The translations under genes were made by a program, and so were the position numbers. This document shows positions 1 to 8,150 of a stretch of 32,888 bases of DNA, piece by piece (positions within the stretch are counted from its first letter, which is position 1; the number at the start of each line of letters is the position of its first letter). Source of the DNA: a virus; IMG/VR virus record IMGVR_UViG_3300022591_000040, positions 1 to 32,888 of that record. One strand, 5' to 3'. Below the pieces are notes generated by a model. It had not been told where the DNA came from. It was given only the letters and a program-made list of their open reading frames with translations, and did not search any database.

Positions 1-196
1 CAAGGCGATTCCATTCTTTACCGGAAAGTGACAGACCATACATAAATGCCCACGTTGTATTGACTTCGCGGACTCCCATCTCTGTTATATGGTAACACTC
101 TTTGGACACTTCGAAGAGCATCTCCATATATTCCTTAATGTCCGAATCTTGTCTGTCGCGGTGTTCTTCATAGATTCTTTGTAACTCACTATCCAT
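1..196 (-). CDS. Class I SAM methyltransferase-like protein, N-terminal part (cut by window edge)
   Basis: Only the first 65 codons are visible; the frame is open to position 1. The ATG at 196 overlaps the stop of the upstream glycosyltransferase by 8 bases and has a GGAG ribosome binding site 8 bases before it. After a charged N-terminal helix, residues about 36 to 52 read as HITEMGVREVNTTWAF, which resembles the beginning of the SAM-binding motif I strand and loop in cephalosporin-hydroxylase/TylF-type methyltransferases (E-x-G-V-R followed by S/T-W-A). The catalytic half lies outside the window, so the substrate cannot be inferred. As the next gene after a heptosyltransferase-like protein, it may methylate a sugar or glycan. 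The family call rests on one motif and is tentative. Confidence 0.5.
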   Translation of the reverse strand, partial: MDSELQRIYEEHRDRQDSDIKEYMEMLFEVSKECYHITEMGVREVNTTWAFMYGLSLSGKEWNRL

Positions 197-1064
197 TTAC
201 GATTCTCCTAATCTCTGCGACGACTTGTTCATCTGTCAAGTATGGGTCTAGGTCTATGTGTCCAGGTTTACCATAGAACCGAGGCCCCAATTTCAAATCC
301 TTCACCTTCCGTACTACTCCATTCCATCCGTACAACTGATGCACAAAATCAGACGTGAGGATTGTCTTGGTTCCTACACCATATGCAACGTTCGCTAGCC
401 CACCCTCTGCACCAATGAAGTAATCGCACTGTTTGATAAATGAAGCTTGTTCTGCAAACTCATTCTCGCGTCCCATTGTTTGATACACATTCAACGGTAC
501 ACCGACTTCCACCAATGCAAAATCCTTTCCAAGTTGCTCAAGTATCCATTCAATCTTTCGGTTACTTCCACCATACCCTTTATAGGGTACGTCTATCCCC
601 CTCTTGTATTCCTCTTCGGTAAAGAGAAATGACTTCTCTTTCCAATTACTCAATACTGCAAGAACCTTATATCCAGCCGCGCGTACTGATTTGAACCTAA
701 GTTCCCACGTTTCATCGTATTCGGGCACCGTGTACACTTTGAAATCTGCATTTGGTTTTCGTGCTCCGGCTGCAATTTGGTCTTGCAATGCTGGTTGAAT
801 GTCAAACGTATGAATAGGTTGTTTGAGTACTACATCATATGCATTGAAGAATCCACTTGGCGGAATAGGAAATGGTGACGGAACATTCGCAATGGTAACA
901 TCATCTATCCACGGATTACGTTTCAATAATGGTACAACTTGTGGGAATCCCACATAGTAACTCACCACTTGAAACTGTCCCTCTTCTTTCAGTCTCTTTG
1001 CAACGGAACTTCCAAAGAGAATATCACCAAGAAATCCTGATGTTACATACAGACACGTTCTCAT
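189..1064 (-). CDS. Glycosyltransferase family 9-like (heptosyltransferase-like) protein
   Basis: A 291-residue protein of GT-B type. It opens with a strand and glycine loop (LYVTSGFLGDILFGSS), as in heptosyltransferases and ADP-heptose:LPS transferases. Near the C-terminus it has an acceptable GT9 nucleotide-sugar pocket (FIGAEGGLANVAYGVGTKTI, around residues 215 to 235), where the family usually has a D/E-G-G-x-x-H/N-x-A pattern. GT9 enzymes move a sugar from a nucleotide-activated donor to a glycan. An ATG 15 bases upstream is possible. I chose the ATG at 1064 because it forms an ATGA overlap with the upstream methyltransferase stop and has AGAGGG in front. The sugar and acceptor are unknown. 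Confidence 0.65.
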   Translation of the reverse strand: MRTCLYVTSGFLGDILFGSSVAKRLKEEGQFQVVSYYVGFPQVVPLLKRNPWIDDVTIANVPSPFPIPPSGFFNAYDVVLKQPIHTFDIQPALQDQIAAGARKPNADFKVYTVPEYDETWELRFKSVRAAGYKVLAVLSNWKEKSFLFTEEEYKRGIDVPYKGYGGSNRKIEWILEQLGKDFALVEVGVPLNVYQTMGRENEFAEQASFIKQCDYFIGAEGGLANVAYGVGTKTILTSDFVHQLYGWNGVVRKVKDLKLGPRFYGKPGHIDLDPYLTDEQVVAEIRRIVNG

Positions 1065-1816
1065 TTTACCCTCTTCCATACTCTGTTATGTCCTACTGCA
1101 AATAGGTGTTGGAAACTATCATCTGGTTCAATCACGTCTCGTACTGCATTGGATACGTCCGGCAAACCAAACCAATCCATCCGTATCAATCCCCTCGGCA
1201 TCTTCAAGTAGTTCGATGCATCGTCCATCACCAGGAATCCGCCCACCTTCACCAATGGTGCGTACCATTTCAAATCCGATTCTACCGTTTCATAGTCGTG
1301 TCCACCGTCTATGAACACAATATCAAATCCTTCCGGCATTGAGATACCCTTAACGAATATCATTATGTTCATCTGCGTAGACAACCCCTCAATGATATGC
1401 GTTCTATCCAGTTTCAATCCAAACTCTGCGTAGACTTCTGCAATGATTTGCCGGTAGTCTACATCTGGATGTTTAGAGTACTTGTCGCCATCATTGGACA
1501 ATGGTGTTACGCCGTAAATATGTGGTTCCTTTTTCAGTTCATTGGATATGAGTTGTACGAGACTGATTACTTGCCCCATATACACACCAATCTCTAGGAA
1601 CTTGAATTGTACTGGCATTTGTTCTACCAGCAATTCCCATAGGTAATGCAATGAACGGTTTCCATACCCTCTGCGCGTCCGTACAATGTAGTCGCGGTGA
1701 TTCTTGAGATAGTATGTTGCGTTCACTTTCTGTTTGAACTGAATCCAAATATCGCGGTGAACTTCTTCGGTGTCTTTGTAGTTTGCAATCAGTTCATCAA
1801 AATTCGTGTAGTCCAT
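1061..1816 (-). CDS. Class I SAM-dependent methyltransferase (family 24-like)
   Basis: A 251-residue protein with a Rossmann-type methyltransferase core. Motif I is FLEIGVYMGQVISLV (about residues 73 to 87). Later comes FDIVFIDGGHDYETV, the acidic strand-and-loop motif with the D-G-x-H-x-Y signature of Methyltransf_24 proteins, and then GGFLVMDDAS. The frame is open 29 codons further upstream, inside the previous gene. The ATG at 1816 directly follows that gene's stop and has AAAGGA 5 to 6 bases before it, so it is preferred. Between two glycosyltransferases, a role in O- or N-methylation of a sugar is likely but inferred. Confidence 0.75.
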   Translation of the reverse strand: MDYTNFDELIANYKDTEEVHRDIWIQFKQKVNATYYLKNHRDYIVRTRRGYGNRSLHYLWELLVEQMPVQFKFLEIGVYMGQVISLVQLISNELKKEPHIYGVTPLSNDGDKYSKHPDVDYRQIIAEVYAEFGLKLDRTHIIEGLSTQMNIMIFVKGISMPEGFDIVFIDGGHDYETVESDLKWYAPLVKVGGFLVMDDASNYLKMPRGLIRMDWFGLPDVSNAVRDVIEPDDSFQHLFAVGHNRVWKRVK

Positions 1817-1817
1817 A

Positions 1818-2606
1818 TTATCCTTTCGGTGTCCATACTGGAGGAATCCTACTTCTGTTGTATTCGTTCTCTGCCTTTCGTGCGATTGCCGCTTGTCTTT
1901 CACGTTCTATTACTTGATGCATAAGAATAGTTGGTACATCAATTGCTCCAAAAGGTATCCCTTGTTGTTCAAGGTGGTGACGTATCAAGCATTCTCCAGC
2001 AAATCTCACATTCGATGTTCGATAATATTGTTCTATCCAATTAGTCAAGTCCGAATACACATTCATATAATAGGAACCCGAAAATGCAAATTGGTCGTTG
2101 ATTCCATCGTGATGAGCACAATTGTTCACAACATAAACCTTCGTCATTGGATAGTCAGACAAAAGTAACGGTGATTCCAAACAGAAATCAAATCGTAACC
2201 GAATCACTACATCATACGTAAATCGGTTTTCCATTTCATAACGTGTTTTCAGTTCATTCGCAGCCCATATAGAATAGATTGCACTCAATTGATAGAACAC
2301 ATTGATAAACTCAAGTTTTCTATTCGCGTAGTCTTTTACATCGAACTGTCGTTGTGGTTCAATCTTTACTACCTTTGGGTGATACAAGTCAGTGATAATT
2401 TCTGGTGTCTGCGCGGATATTGGTTCACTTGCTTGATACATCCCGGCAGCCTGCATAATCACTTTTCCAGCTACACTTTCGTCAAACCACGTATGAACAA
2501 ATACGTCAACTTCACCATTGGGGTCAATGAGATTCTTCTTTATATGTTCGTGATAGGTTCTCTCTATCCAGCGCGGTTGACCTGATATACACAATGCAAT
2601 TCTCAC
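1818..2606 (-). CDS. Putative glycosyltransferase (RIALCISGQPR type)
   Basis: A 262-residue protein. It begins with RIALCISGQPR and has a VHTWFD segment and an arginine-flanked acidic motif, VIRLRFDF. That pattern occurs in poorly characterised GT-A-like proteins of polysaccharide and phage sugar clusters, where the aspartate would help bind a metal and nucleotide sugar. I prefer the GTG at 2606: it overlaps the HAD gene stop as GTGA, it puts the first beta strand at the N-terminus, and AGGAG lies about 10 bases before it. A GTG at 2633 would also be in frame but adds a polar tail with no obvious role. The function is inferred from motif and neighbours. Confidence 0.55.
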   Translation of the reverse strand: MRIALCISGQPRWIERTYHEHIKKNLIDPNGEVDVFVHTWFDESVAGKVIMQAAGMYQASEPISAQTPEIITDLYHPKVVKIEPQRQFDVKDYANRKLEFINVFYQLSAIYSIWAANELKTRYEMENRFTYDVVIRLRFDFCLESPLLLSDYPMTKVYVVNNCAHHDGINDQFAFSGSYYMNVYSDLTNWIEQYYRTSNVRFAGECLIRHHLEQQGIPFGAIDVPTILMHQVIERERQAAIARKAENEYNRSRIPPVWTPKG

Positions 2607-2947
2607 GGTATCTGTTCTCCTATTCGTATCCACGATTCAAGTCTTATGGCTTTATCGTCAATGTACACGTCCGCGTAAGGTTTACCAAAATGGATTTCAT
2701 CATATGGTATTTTCCATTTATCCAACCACTCAAAAAGTGTCTTACCTTGCAATGCAATCACTCTTCCCACATTTGAGCTACACGTTACCATATGCCGTGC
2801 GGTGTCGAGAATGATATAGTATCCCTCACTCTTCCATCTTTGAATAGTCTCAACTGCACCCGGCAAGGGGTCTACGTCTGCGTAGGATTGGTCAGGGCGT
2901 TTCGTAGTACAAATGCAACCATCTATGTCAATGCAGATTCTCAGCAT
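2603..2947 (-). CDS. HAD-superfamily phosphatase, capsule-biosynthesis type
   Basis: A 114-residue minimal HAD phosphatase without a cap domain. HAD motif I is CIDIDGCIC, with nucleophile Asp7 and acid Asp9. Motif II is the threonine in ILDTARHM, the motif III lysine is in FGKP, and motif IV is the paired aspartates of YIDDKA. Proteins of this size and pattern occur in capsule and other sugar clusters and remove a phosphate from a sugar phosphate or similar intermediate. The gene overlaps the end of the nucleotidyltransferase by 20 bases. A TTG three codons upstream is the alternative start. With the kinase and nucleotidyltransferase before it, it likely completes a small activated-sugar pathway. 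Confidence 0.8.
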   Translation of the reverse strand: MLRICIDIDGCICTTKRPDQSYADVDPLPGAVETIQRWKSEGYYIILDTARHMVTCSSNVGRVIALQGKTLFEWLDKWKIPYDEIHFGKPYADVYIDDKAIRLESWIRIGEQIP

Positions 2948-3698
2948 ATTTCTCAATGTCCTCTGGTGTTCCTATTGGTACGATTCCCTCTACCTTCAAT
3001 CCGAATACGTCTATACCTTTGTCAATCAATTTCTGCATTGACTGTGACATATAGTATTCTCTTGTCTGCGGTTGATTCAAAATTTCATCTGCTGTTGACT
3101 CAAACAACATCAACTTACTGTAATAGTATACTCCCATAATCGGTTTTCCGCCCGCCTTCAATGCGATAGGGTCTTTCTCAGCAACTCTCAATATGTTGTC
3201 GTGATTCGGAAATACGAAACACCACTTTGCACTATCGTCCATAGGTTCAAAATAACACAACGCACCAAAGAGAGTACTCTTTCGTCGCATCTTATCAATG
3301 AACCATAGGAAGTTGATTCCATCATACCGATTGTCTGCATCCAATATCAATACAGGTTCATTTTGTGCTGAACTTGGAAGAGTCAACGTAGTCTGCAATG
3401 CAGTTTCGAGCGGGCCTCTTGTCAACCGTGGAAACTTCACAACATTGACACCTTCACCGTAAATGTCGTGCAAGGTCTGTTCGTGTTCCCAATCTTCTTC
3501 ACGTATTGCGAACGTCAACGAATAATCAATAACCCACAATGGTGTTTCGTCGTGGTGACTGATAAATGGCATTGAGCGCGTTGTCCATTCGATAATGGGT
3601 TTCCCCTTAATCGGAATGAACGGTTTGGATACGGTATATCCAACACCTCTAAAGCGTTTCCCTTCGCCAGCCGCACATACAATTATATTGAGTTTCAT
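2928..3698 (-). CDS. Sugar nucleotidyltransferase (NTP_transferase family)
   Basis: A 256-residue protein that transfers a nucleotide from NTP to a sugar (or small polyol) 1-phosphate. The N-terminus carries the family signature AAGEGKRFRGVGYTVSKPFI, with the nucleotide-binding glycine/arginine loop and a lysine. LILDADNRYD in the middle holds the metal-binding aspartates. The C-terminal IVPIGTPEDIEKYAE is typical of these enzymes. The ATG overlaps the stop of the kinase gene as ATGA. Length and motifs fit a complete single-domain enzyme. The sugar and nucleotide cannot be read from sequence. Confidence 0.85.
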   Translation of the reverse strand: MKLNIIVCAAGEGKRFRGVGYTVSKPFIPIKGKPIIEWTTRSMPFISHHDETPLWVIDYSLTFAIREEDWEHEQTLHDIYGEGVNVVKFPRLTRGPLETALQTTLTLPSSAQNEPVLILDADNRYDGINFLWFIDKMRRKSTLFGALCYFEPMDDSAKWCFVFPNHDNILRVAEKDPIALKAGGKPIMGVYYYSKLMLFESTADEILNQPQTREYYMSQSMQKLIDKGIDVFGLKVEGIVPIGTPEDIEKYAENLH

Positions 3699-4675
3699 AG
3701 ATATCCTAAAACGTCGTTGAGAATTTGTACGCCCGTTGCGTACATTACTTTCTGTCTGTCGAGTGAATCATAATGACGCGCACACATACTGATGAACAGC
3801 AATCCTTCCACCAACATTGCGTTTACATTTCCGTTCTTCATTCCGAAGAACTCATTGTAGAATACGTCTTTGATAACTGCACGTTGGTCATTACGGCCAA
3901 TGGTAAAATGAATCCTATTATCTTCGTGTTCCTGCGTAAAGTGGTCGTTGATAATAAACTCATATCCACCTGCATATGAGTGCATCAACTTAGCAAAATC
4001 ATATATCGGGTCACCGTATACTCCTTTCGCGCCAAAAGAACCGCGCGGGTCTATGAACTTGAACACCGGTTCATCATTCACGAATCCGCAGAGTATATTT
4101 GCGAAACAGAAATCGCCGTGTATGAACGAGAATGGTATGTTCGTTATCAATCGTTTGTCTATCTGTTCTTTTATCTCAGGCCACACTACATTGAAATTTT
4201 TGTATGATGCATTGTTGATAAAGATGGTGGAGTTCTCCATCAACCGTCTCAGTTCAGGAAACTTTTGAAGATTGTCATATTCCGTTATCGTTTTGTCTAT
4301 GAACATACGTGTGCGACACACATTGTATTGAATCCGTTCTGATGTGTCGAATGGATGATAGTTAGAGAACAATTGAAGTATCGCGCCCAACTTACGTGCG
4401 ATTGAAACCCACTGTTCACGTGAAAGAGCACCATCGGTCATATAGTCTCCAAGAGACTTATACCCTGGGTAATAATCCATCACTATACACCATCGGTTTG
4501 TAACAGTATCAAATCCAGCTGATAGTATACGCGGAAAAAACGGCTTCAATGTGTCGGGAATATGATTGTAATACTCAATCTCGTCTTGTAACTTGTCCGT
4601 TGTGCTGGACTTTATGATTGTTCCGTACAACCTATTGAACTCCACACTGTTATATGTTCGTGTCGTGAATTTCAT
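3695..4675 (-). CDS. Aminoglycoside-phosphotransferase-fold kinase, sugar-cluster type
   Basis: A 326-residue kinase of the APH/choline-kinase fold. The catalytic loop is FIHGDFCFANILCG, with Asp188 and Asn193. The metal-binding segment is FIDPRGSFG, with Asp209. GDPIYDFAKLMHSY follows, as in the sugar-cluster branch of this fold. Lys22 in the early IIKSST strand is a candidate ATP-contacting lysine. The gene is translationally coupled on both sides by ATGA overlaps, to the galactosyltransferase-like gene before it and the nucleotidyltransferase after it. It probably phosphorylates the sugar (or sugar-like molecule) that the next two enzymes process. An antibiotic-resistance role is unlikely given this position. 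Confidence 0.8.
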   Translation of the reverse strand: MKFTTRTYNSVEFNRLYGTIIKSSTTDKLQDEIEYYNHIPDTLKPFFPRILSAGFDTVTNRWCIVMDYYPGYKSLGDYMTDGALSREQWVSIARKLGAILQLFSNYHPFDTSERIQYNVCRTRMFIDKTITEYDNLQKFPELRRLMENSTIFINNASYKNFNVVWPEIKEQIDKRLITNIPFSFIHGDFCFANILCGFVNDEPVFKFIDPRGSFGAKGVYGDPIYDFAKLMHSYAGGYEFIINDHFTQEHEDNRIHFTIGRNDQRAVIKDVFYNEFFGMKNGNVNAMLVEGLLFISMCARHYDSLDRQKVMYATGVQILNDVLGYL

Positions 4676-5388
4676 TTCTCTACCCTAAAGTTTTTTATCT
4701 TCAACCACGTAACGTTTTCCCATCCTGCATCTGTCGGATAGTTAGCGACCACATCGGCTTTTGATTGTTTCAATCCATACCCTACAAAATCCCACCAATG
4801 AGAAAATATCTGCTCGTTGTTTTGAAAGTCGGGGTCTGTCGGTGGTGGTCCAGAATCTGGATGATGCAATGCATAGAACAATCCACTACCACGCACTTGT
4901 TTCAATCCCAATCTTCCAATACGAGCACGCATATCATCGTCGTCTTTGCCCCATCCTACATATAATGGGTTCAGTCCATTGAGTTTTTCAAATGTTCCCC
5001 TTCGCATCACATAGACGCCACCACTATGGTTTCCCACGTCTATGTGAAAGTGCCTGTATCCACCGGGTATATCTTCCAATCGTTTAGGTGTCGCGTTATC
5101 TTCCGCAAGAAACACCACTTGTTTCACCGGATAATATGGGTTATCGTCTAGCGCATTATACACCACGTTGTCGGACGGAATGTAATCAACGTCGTGGAAT
5201 ACAACTTGTTCTCCGTATGTCCATCTGAACGCGATATTGTACAACATACTCAAACGGAACTTCTCATTGTCGTCTTGTTCTGCAATGACTATCTCATAGT
5301 CACCGAGAAGAACTTCCCTTAATCGCGGAACGAGAATAGAAAGGTGTTCCTCTCTGTTTCTATACGGAATGATTATCGAGCGTTTCAT
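4672..5388 (-). CDS. GT7-like (galactosyltransferase-like) GT-A glycosyltransferase
   Basis: A 238-residue GT-A enzyme that starts directly with the nucleotide-binding strand RSIIIPYRNREEHL. The metal-binding DxD motif is FHDVDYIP (Asp66/Asp68). GGVYVMRRGTFEKLNGL and VGWGKDDDDM follow, closely matching the acceptor and catalytic region of beta-1,4-galactosyltransferase-type GT7 proteins (GGV...NG...WGxEDDD). The start is either the ATG at 5394 or the ATG at 5388. The second has a weak GGA 7 bases before it and is used here. It overlaps the preceding glycosyltransferase gene by about 29 bases. The sugar and acceptor are unknown. Confidence 0.8.
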   Translation of the reverse strand: MKRSIIIPYRNREEHLSILVPRLREVLLGDYEIVIAEQDDNEKFRLSMLYNIAFRWTYGEQVVFHDVDYIPSDNVVYNALDDNPYYPVKQVVFLAEDNATPKRLEDIPGGYRHFHIDVGNHSGGVYVMRRGTFEKLNGLNPLYVGWGKDDDDMRARIGRLGLKQVRGSGLFYALHHPDSGPPPTDPDFQNNEQIFSHWWDFVGYGLKQSKADVVANYPTDAGWENVTWLKIKNFRVEK

Positions 5389-6244
5389 ATTCATCCAATC
5401 GTTTGTTTATGAGTTGTAACCACCGTGGATTGCGTTCATATTGATGAACGATACAGAACAATTTTCCATTTGACGTTTCTACAAACCCATCATTTTTCAT
5501 TATTGGTTCTGCGGTGATAAGTTTCGAACGGAACGCATCTATCTTTGAAGGGTCTGCGGTCACTCCGACTTGACAGGCCCAACCTTCGTTGTGGTGACAG
5601 AAATATGTATCGTCTCTCAACAACGTTCTCAAAAGTATCGCGAATGAGCATTGGTCTGCTGGATACGTGCGTCCATTCGCAAGAAAGTAATTAACCAAGA
5701 GAAGGTCTTTGAAAAACGGCATCACTCCAGCAATTGTACCACAATTGTACGTAGGGAAGTCTTTCATCATCTCATACACATACCCACCATATGCTCGATA
5801 CAGATTCTCCGTACCCCACGGTTCGTCTCTGTACAGGATACCCTCTGCCGGCGCGAGAAGTTTCTCTGTTCCTTCCGAAAGTTTCCCTTGAAGAAACTCT
5901 ATCGGGTCTCTCTGAAAGATTACGTCTCTCGTATCAGTGAGAACGACAAACCGAACATCATCTTGTTCCGAGAGATATTGCCAAGCGTGAAAGTAACGCA
6001 TTTCGTGTGAGATGGTTCCCGGCGCTCCCATATGGTCACGCGAATGATGATTCAACGGTTGACCATAAATGTCATTGTTCACGCGGACAATCTCAATACC
6101 GTGAGCAATACATTTCTTCTCCGTCTCTTCGTCCATACGATATGTGAGAAGGACTCTCTTTCCGTTGAAACATTCGGACGTGAGAACCCATCCGCGCAGT
6201 TGACTCCAATCGTAACCGTCTGCACCACCTATGAGAACATTCAT
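5360..6244 (-). CDS. GT-A-type glycosyltransferase with TDTRD motif
   Basis: A 294-residue protein. The key segment FVVLTDTRDVIFQRDP (Asp104, Asp107) resembles the metal and nucleotide-sugar binding motif of GT-A enzymes found in phage and polysaccharide clusters, where T-D-x-R-D is followed by F-x-x-D-P. YNCGTIAGVMPFF and YPADQCSFAILL further on resemble the acceptor-side half, with a D-Q pair typical of this group. It begins with an ATGA overlap with the tandem-paralogue gene at 6241 to 6615. No transmembrane segment is seen, so it is probably cytoplasmic. Confidence 0.65.
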   Translation of the reverse strand: MNVLIGGADGYDWSQLRGWVLTSECFNGKRVLLTYRMDEETEKKCIAHGIEIVRVNNDIYGQPLNHHSRDHMGAPGTISHEMRYFHAWQYLSEQDDVRFVVLTDTRDVIFQRDPIEFLQGKLSEGTEKLLAPAEGILYRDEPWGTENLYRAYGGYVYEMMKDFPTYNCGTIAGVMPFFKDLLLVNYFLANGRTYPADQCSFAILLRTLLRDDTYFCHHNEGWACQVGVTADPSKIDAFRSKLITAEPIMKNDGFVETSNGKLFCIVHQYERNPRWLQLINKRLDEYETLDNHSV

Positions 6245-6615
6245 TCTACAACTTCCTTATCCAATACACGAATTATGGCTGTTTGATTCCAATGTTTGTC
6301 TGCGTTCCAATCATACAACACTGAACGATACTTCGTATTCGGTTTGAGTGGGCCTATTCCCATAACGTTACTTACCGATTCACCATTCTCGTCCAATGTC
6401 GGAAATCCCATTCCATCCGTTACGAGAACTTCTTCACGGATAACCATTGACTCCGCAACTTCACCCATTTTCTTTTTCCAATCATCGTGTGTCAAGTCGA
6501 ACATAAACATCTGCGCACTACCTGACGTGATGTATGAAAAGAAAATTGGGTGCGGTTCTTTATATAATGGATTTGTTGTTTCCATTATTGTACCTTGACC
6601 ATCTATTACTTTCAT
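6241..6615 (-). CDS. Unknown protein, second copy of a tandem paralogous pair
   Basis: A 124-residue protein of unknown function. It matches its upstream neighbour (6612 to 6932) in order and spacing: PLYKEPHPIFFSYITSGS against PLYKDPMPIFYTFTSSGS near the N-terminus, then a central V/E-T-D/N-G-x-G-x-P stretch, then PLKPNTKYRSVLY against PLKSNTKYSAIKY near the C-terminus. The two probably arose by duplication and then diverged. The ATG at 6615 overlaps the first copy's stop as ATGA and has GGGAG in front. No signal peptide, membrane segment or catalytic motif is visible. The length suggests a small beta-rich domain. Confidence 0.75.
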   Translation of the reverse strand: MKVIDGQGTIMETTNPLYKEPHPIFFSYITSGSAQMFMFDLTHDDWKKKMGEVAESMVIREEVLVTDGMGFPTLDENGESVSNVMGIGPLKPNTKYRSVLYDWNADKHWNQTAIIRVLDKEVVE

Positions 6616-6932
6616 ATCTCTTCTCCCAGGACGTATACGGTACCGTTCCCTTCATATTTGATTGCACTGTATTTTGTGTTTGATTTGAGAGGTGTTCCAT
6701 CTGTAAGAACCCATTCAATATTCGGTAGACCACTACCGTTTGTTTCAACTACGGCGACTGATGCAGTTGTTGCTGTCGCGATTTGATTCAAGAATCGTTT
6801 GTGATTGTCTTGGTCAAGATACCACGGTCGAACTTCACTACTTCCTGAAGAAGTGAATGTGTAGAAAATCGGCATAGGGTCTTTGTACAATGGACTTGAC
6901 GGTTCACCGCGTAACATACTTAAGAAACTCAT
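6612..6932 (-). CDS. Unknown protein, first copy of a tandem paralogous pair
   Basis: A 106-residue protein of unknown function, the shorter member of the tandem pair with 6241 to 6615. It keeps the PLYKDPMPIFY segment, the serine/threonine-rich TFTSSGSS stretch, the central ETNGSGLPNIEW and the PLKSNTKYSAIKYEG segment. The pair sits between a GT2 and a GT-A glycosyltransferase. It starts 4 bases after the GT2 stop, with AAAGGT about 7 bases before the ATG. Possible roles are a small virion or decoration protein, or an accessory of the glycan pathway; nothing in the sequence decides this. Confidence 0.75.
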   Translation of the reverse strand: MSFLSMLRGEPSSPLYKDPMPIFYTFTSSGSSEVRPWYLDQDNHKRFLNQIATATTASVAVVETNGSGLPNIEWVLTDGTPLKSNTKYSAIKYEGNGTVYVLGEEI

Positions 6933-6936
6933 AATG

Positions 6937-7566
6937 TCACCTTTGCATTTGTGAGTACATTTGGTTTTGTTTTACTTGTCGTTCTATTGTCTTTGGATGA
7001 AAGAGTGCCCATATGATTTCTGCAGGCAACTTCGTAACTATTCCAGCACCTTTTATCTGTTCGTGAACCTTGCCAAACCAATATATGTCTCTTGAATTTC
7101 GGAAGATACGACCTTGATAGTCTGGCCAATTGACCACGGGCAGTTCCACATTCTCTAGATTGGACATTTGCCATCCCCACTCTTGTATATGTTGTGGTGT
7201 CAATCCCGTAACGGTATTGACTCGCGGAACCCAATACAAATCAACCGTAGGATTCGTGTCAATGATGTTACCAATTTCTTCCACCAATATACTTGAAGGA
7301 TACTCGTCTGCGTCTATCTGAAAGATGAACTCTCCGTGGCATTTTGACGTGAGGAAATTCTTGTGTTCTGCAAAACTCCCATCAAACTTTCGACACACTA
7401 CTTTATGTCCGCGTATAGGAAGTACGATACCTTCAGCATTAGTATCTTGCAGAATGACTATCTCATAATCGTAAGTGACTTCTGCAAGCCACCTATGCAG
7501 TTTTGATAGTAGGGAATCCAACTCTTGAATTTCATCTTTGAACGTGATTGCATAACTGATTTTCAT
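6937..7566 (-). CDS. Family 2 glycosyltransferase
   Basis: A 209-residue GT-A enzyme of the GT2 type. It starts ISYAITFKDEIQELDSLL, the usual first strand and helix, and has a short acidic YEIVILQD strand. The metal-binding motif is FIFQIDADEYP (Asp85, Asp87), in the D-x-D-E form common in lipopolysaccharide-type GT2 enzymes. The C-terminal part has GRIFRNSRDIYWFGKVHEQI, which matches the conserved R-x-F-R-N...G-x-x-H-E segment of that group. The protein is near the minimum length for this fold. The donor and acceptor are unknown. Confidence 0.85.
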   Translation of the reverse strand: MKISYAITFKDEIQELDSLLSKLHRWLAEVTYDYEIVILQDTNAEGIVLPIRGHKVVCRKFDGSFAEHKNFLTSKCHGEFIFQIDADEYPSSILVEEIGNIIDTNPTVDLYWVPRVNTVTGLTPQHIQEWGWQMSNLENVELPVVNWPDYQGRIFRNSRDIYWFGKVHEQIKGAGIVTKLPAEIIWALFHPKTIERQVKQNQMYSQMQR

Positions 7567-7574
7567 TTAGAACC

Positions 7575-8150
7575 TTACCCTTTCTTGATCGCACGTGCTT
7601 GAGCTTCTGCACGTACACGGTCTATAGCTTGTTTCATCAACTTCACTTCCTTTTCTTTCTTTTCAAGTGCAGCTTCATCTCTCTGTTCTTGAAGAGTGAA
7701 TCGGTACTCAATCAACTTGACGTTCGAAATACGATTGACTGTATACTCACGGTATAATTCCGGCAGTTCTGTCTTAACCAACTTTGGAAGCATTGGTTTC
7801 AACTTCGACTCATAGAATGATTTCGGACTTCCCACGTTAACCTTCAACAATGGTAGACGTAAATCCGCTTGCTGATTCAATCTCTTATTGAACCACAAAT
7901 CCACCTGTTGCACAATTTTCTCTACCACTTCAGGTCTGACTTCATCTATACGGAGTACGTGCATATTGCCGTGATAGACGGGATTCAATACAATCACCAA
8001 TGGTTTGGTTGTTTTCTTCTCGTCGTCTATGTAGGTGAACCATATGATTGCGCCTGGTTGCAGATTGGTCTTGTTGAACTGTTGCTCACTCAAGAAATTC
8101 CTCTTGTGCAACTCTAGGTAGTTTGGTAGTTTCTTCTTTACTTCCGGCAT
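7575..8150 (-). CDS. Unknown phage protein with N-terminal beta domain and basic C-terminal helix
   Basis: A 191-residue protein. The N-terminal third has LQPGAIIWFTYIDD followed by KPLVIVLNPVYHGNMHVLRID. This resembles a small beta-barrel seen in conserved phage proteins of the form P-G-x-x-x-x-F-x-Y...P-L-V. I cannot name the family. The last 45 residues or so are rich in Lys, Glu, Arg and Ala and look like one long helix or coiled coil. The ATG overlaps the end of the 42-residue membrane-protein gene by 13 bases. Either an assembly or structural role, or a nucleic-acid-binding role, would fit. Confidence 0.7.
   Translation of the reverse strand: MPEVKKKLPNYLELHKRNFLSEQQFNKTNLQPGAIIWFTYIDDEKKTTKPLVIVLNPVYHGNMHVLRIDEVRPEVVEKIVQQVDLWFNKRLNQQADLRLPLLKVNVGSPKSFYESKLKPMLPKLVKTELPELYREYTVNRISNVKLIEYRFTLQEQRDEAALEKKEKEVKLMKQAIDRVRAEAQARAIKKG

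Noticed and set aside
3695-4675. Antibiotic-resistance kinase
   Set aside because: The APH fold is shared by many small-molecule kinases, and the gene is locked into a sugar-activation operon.
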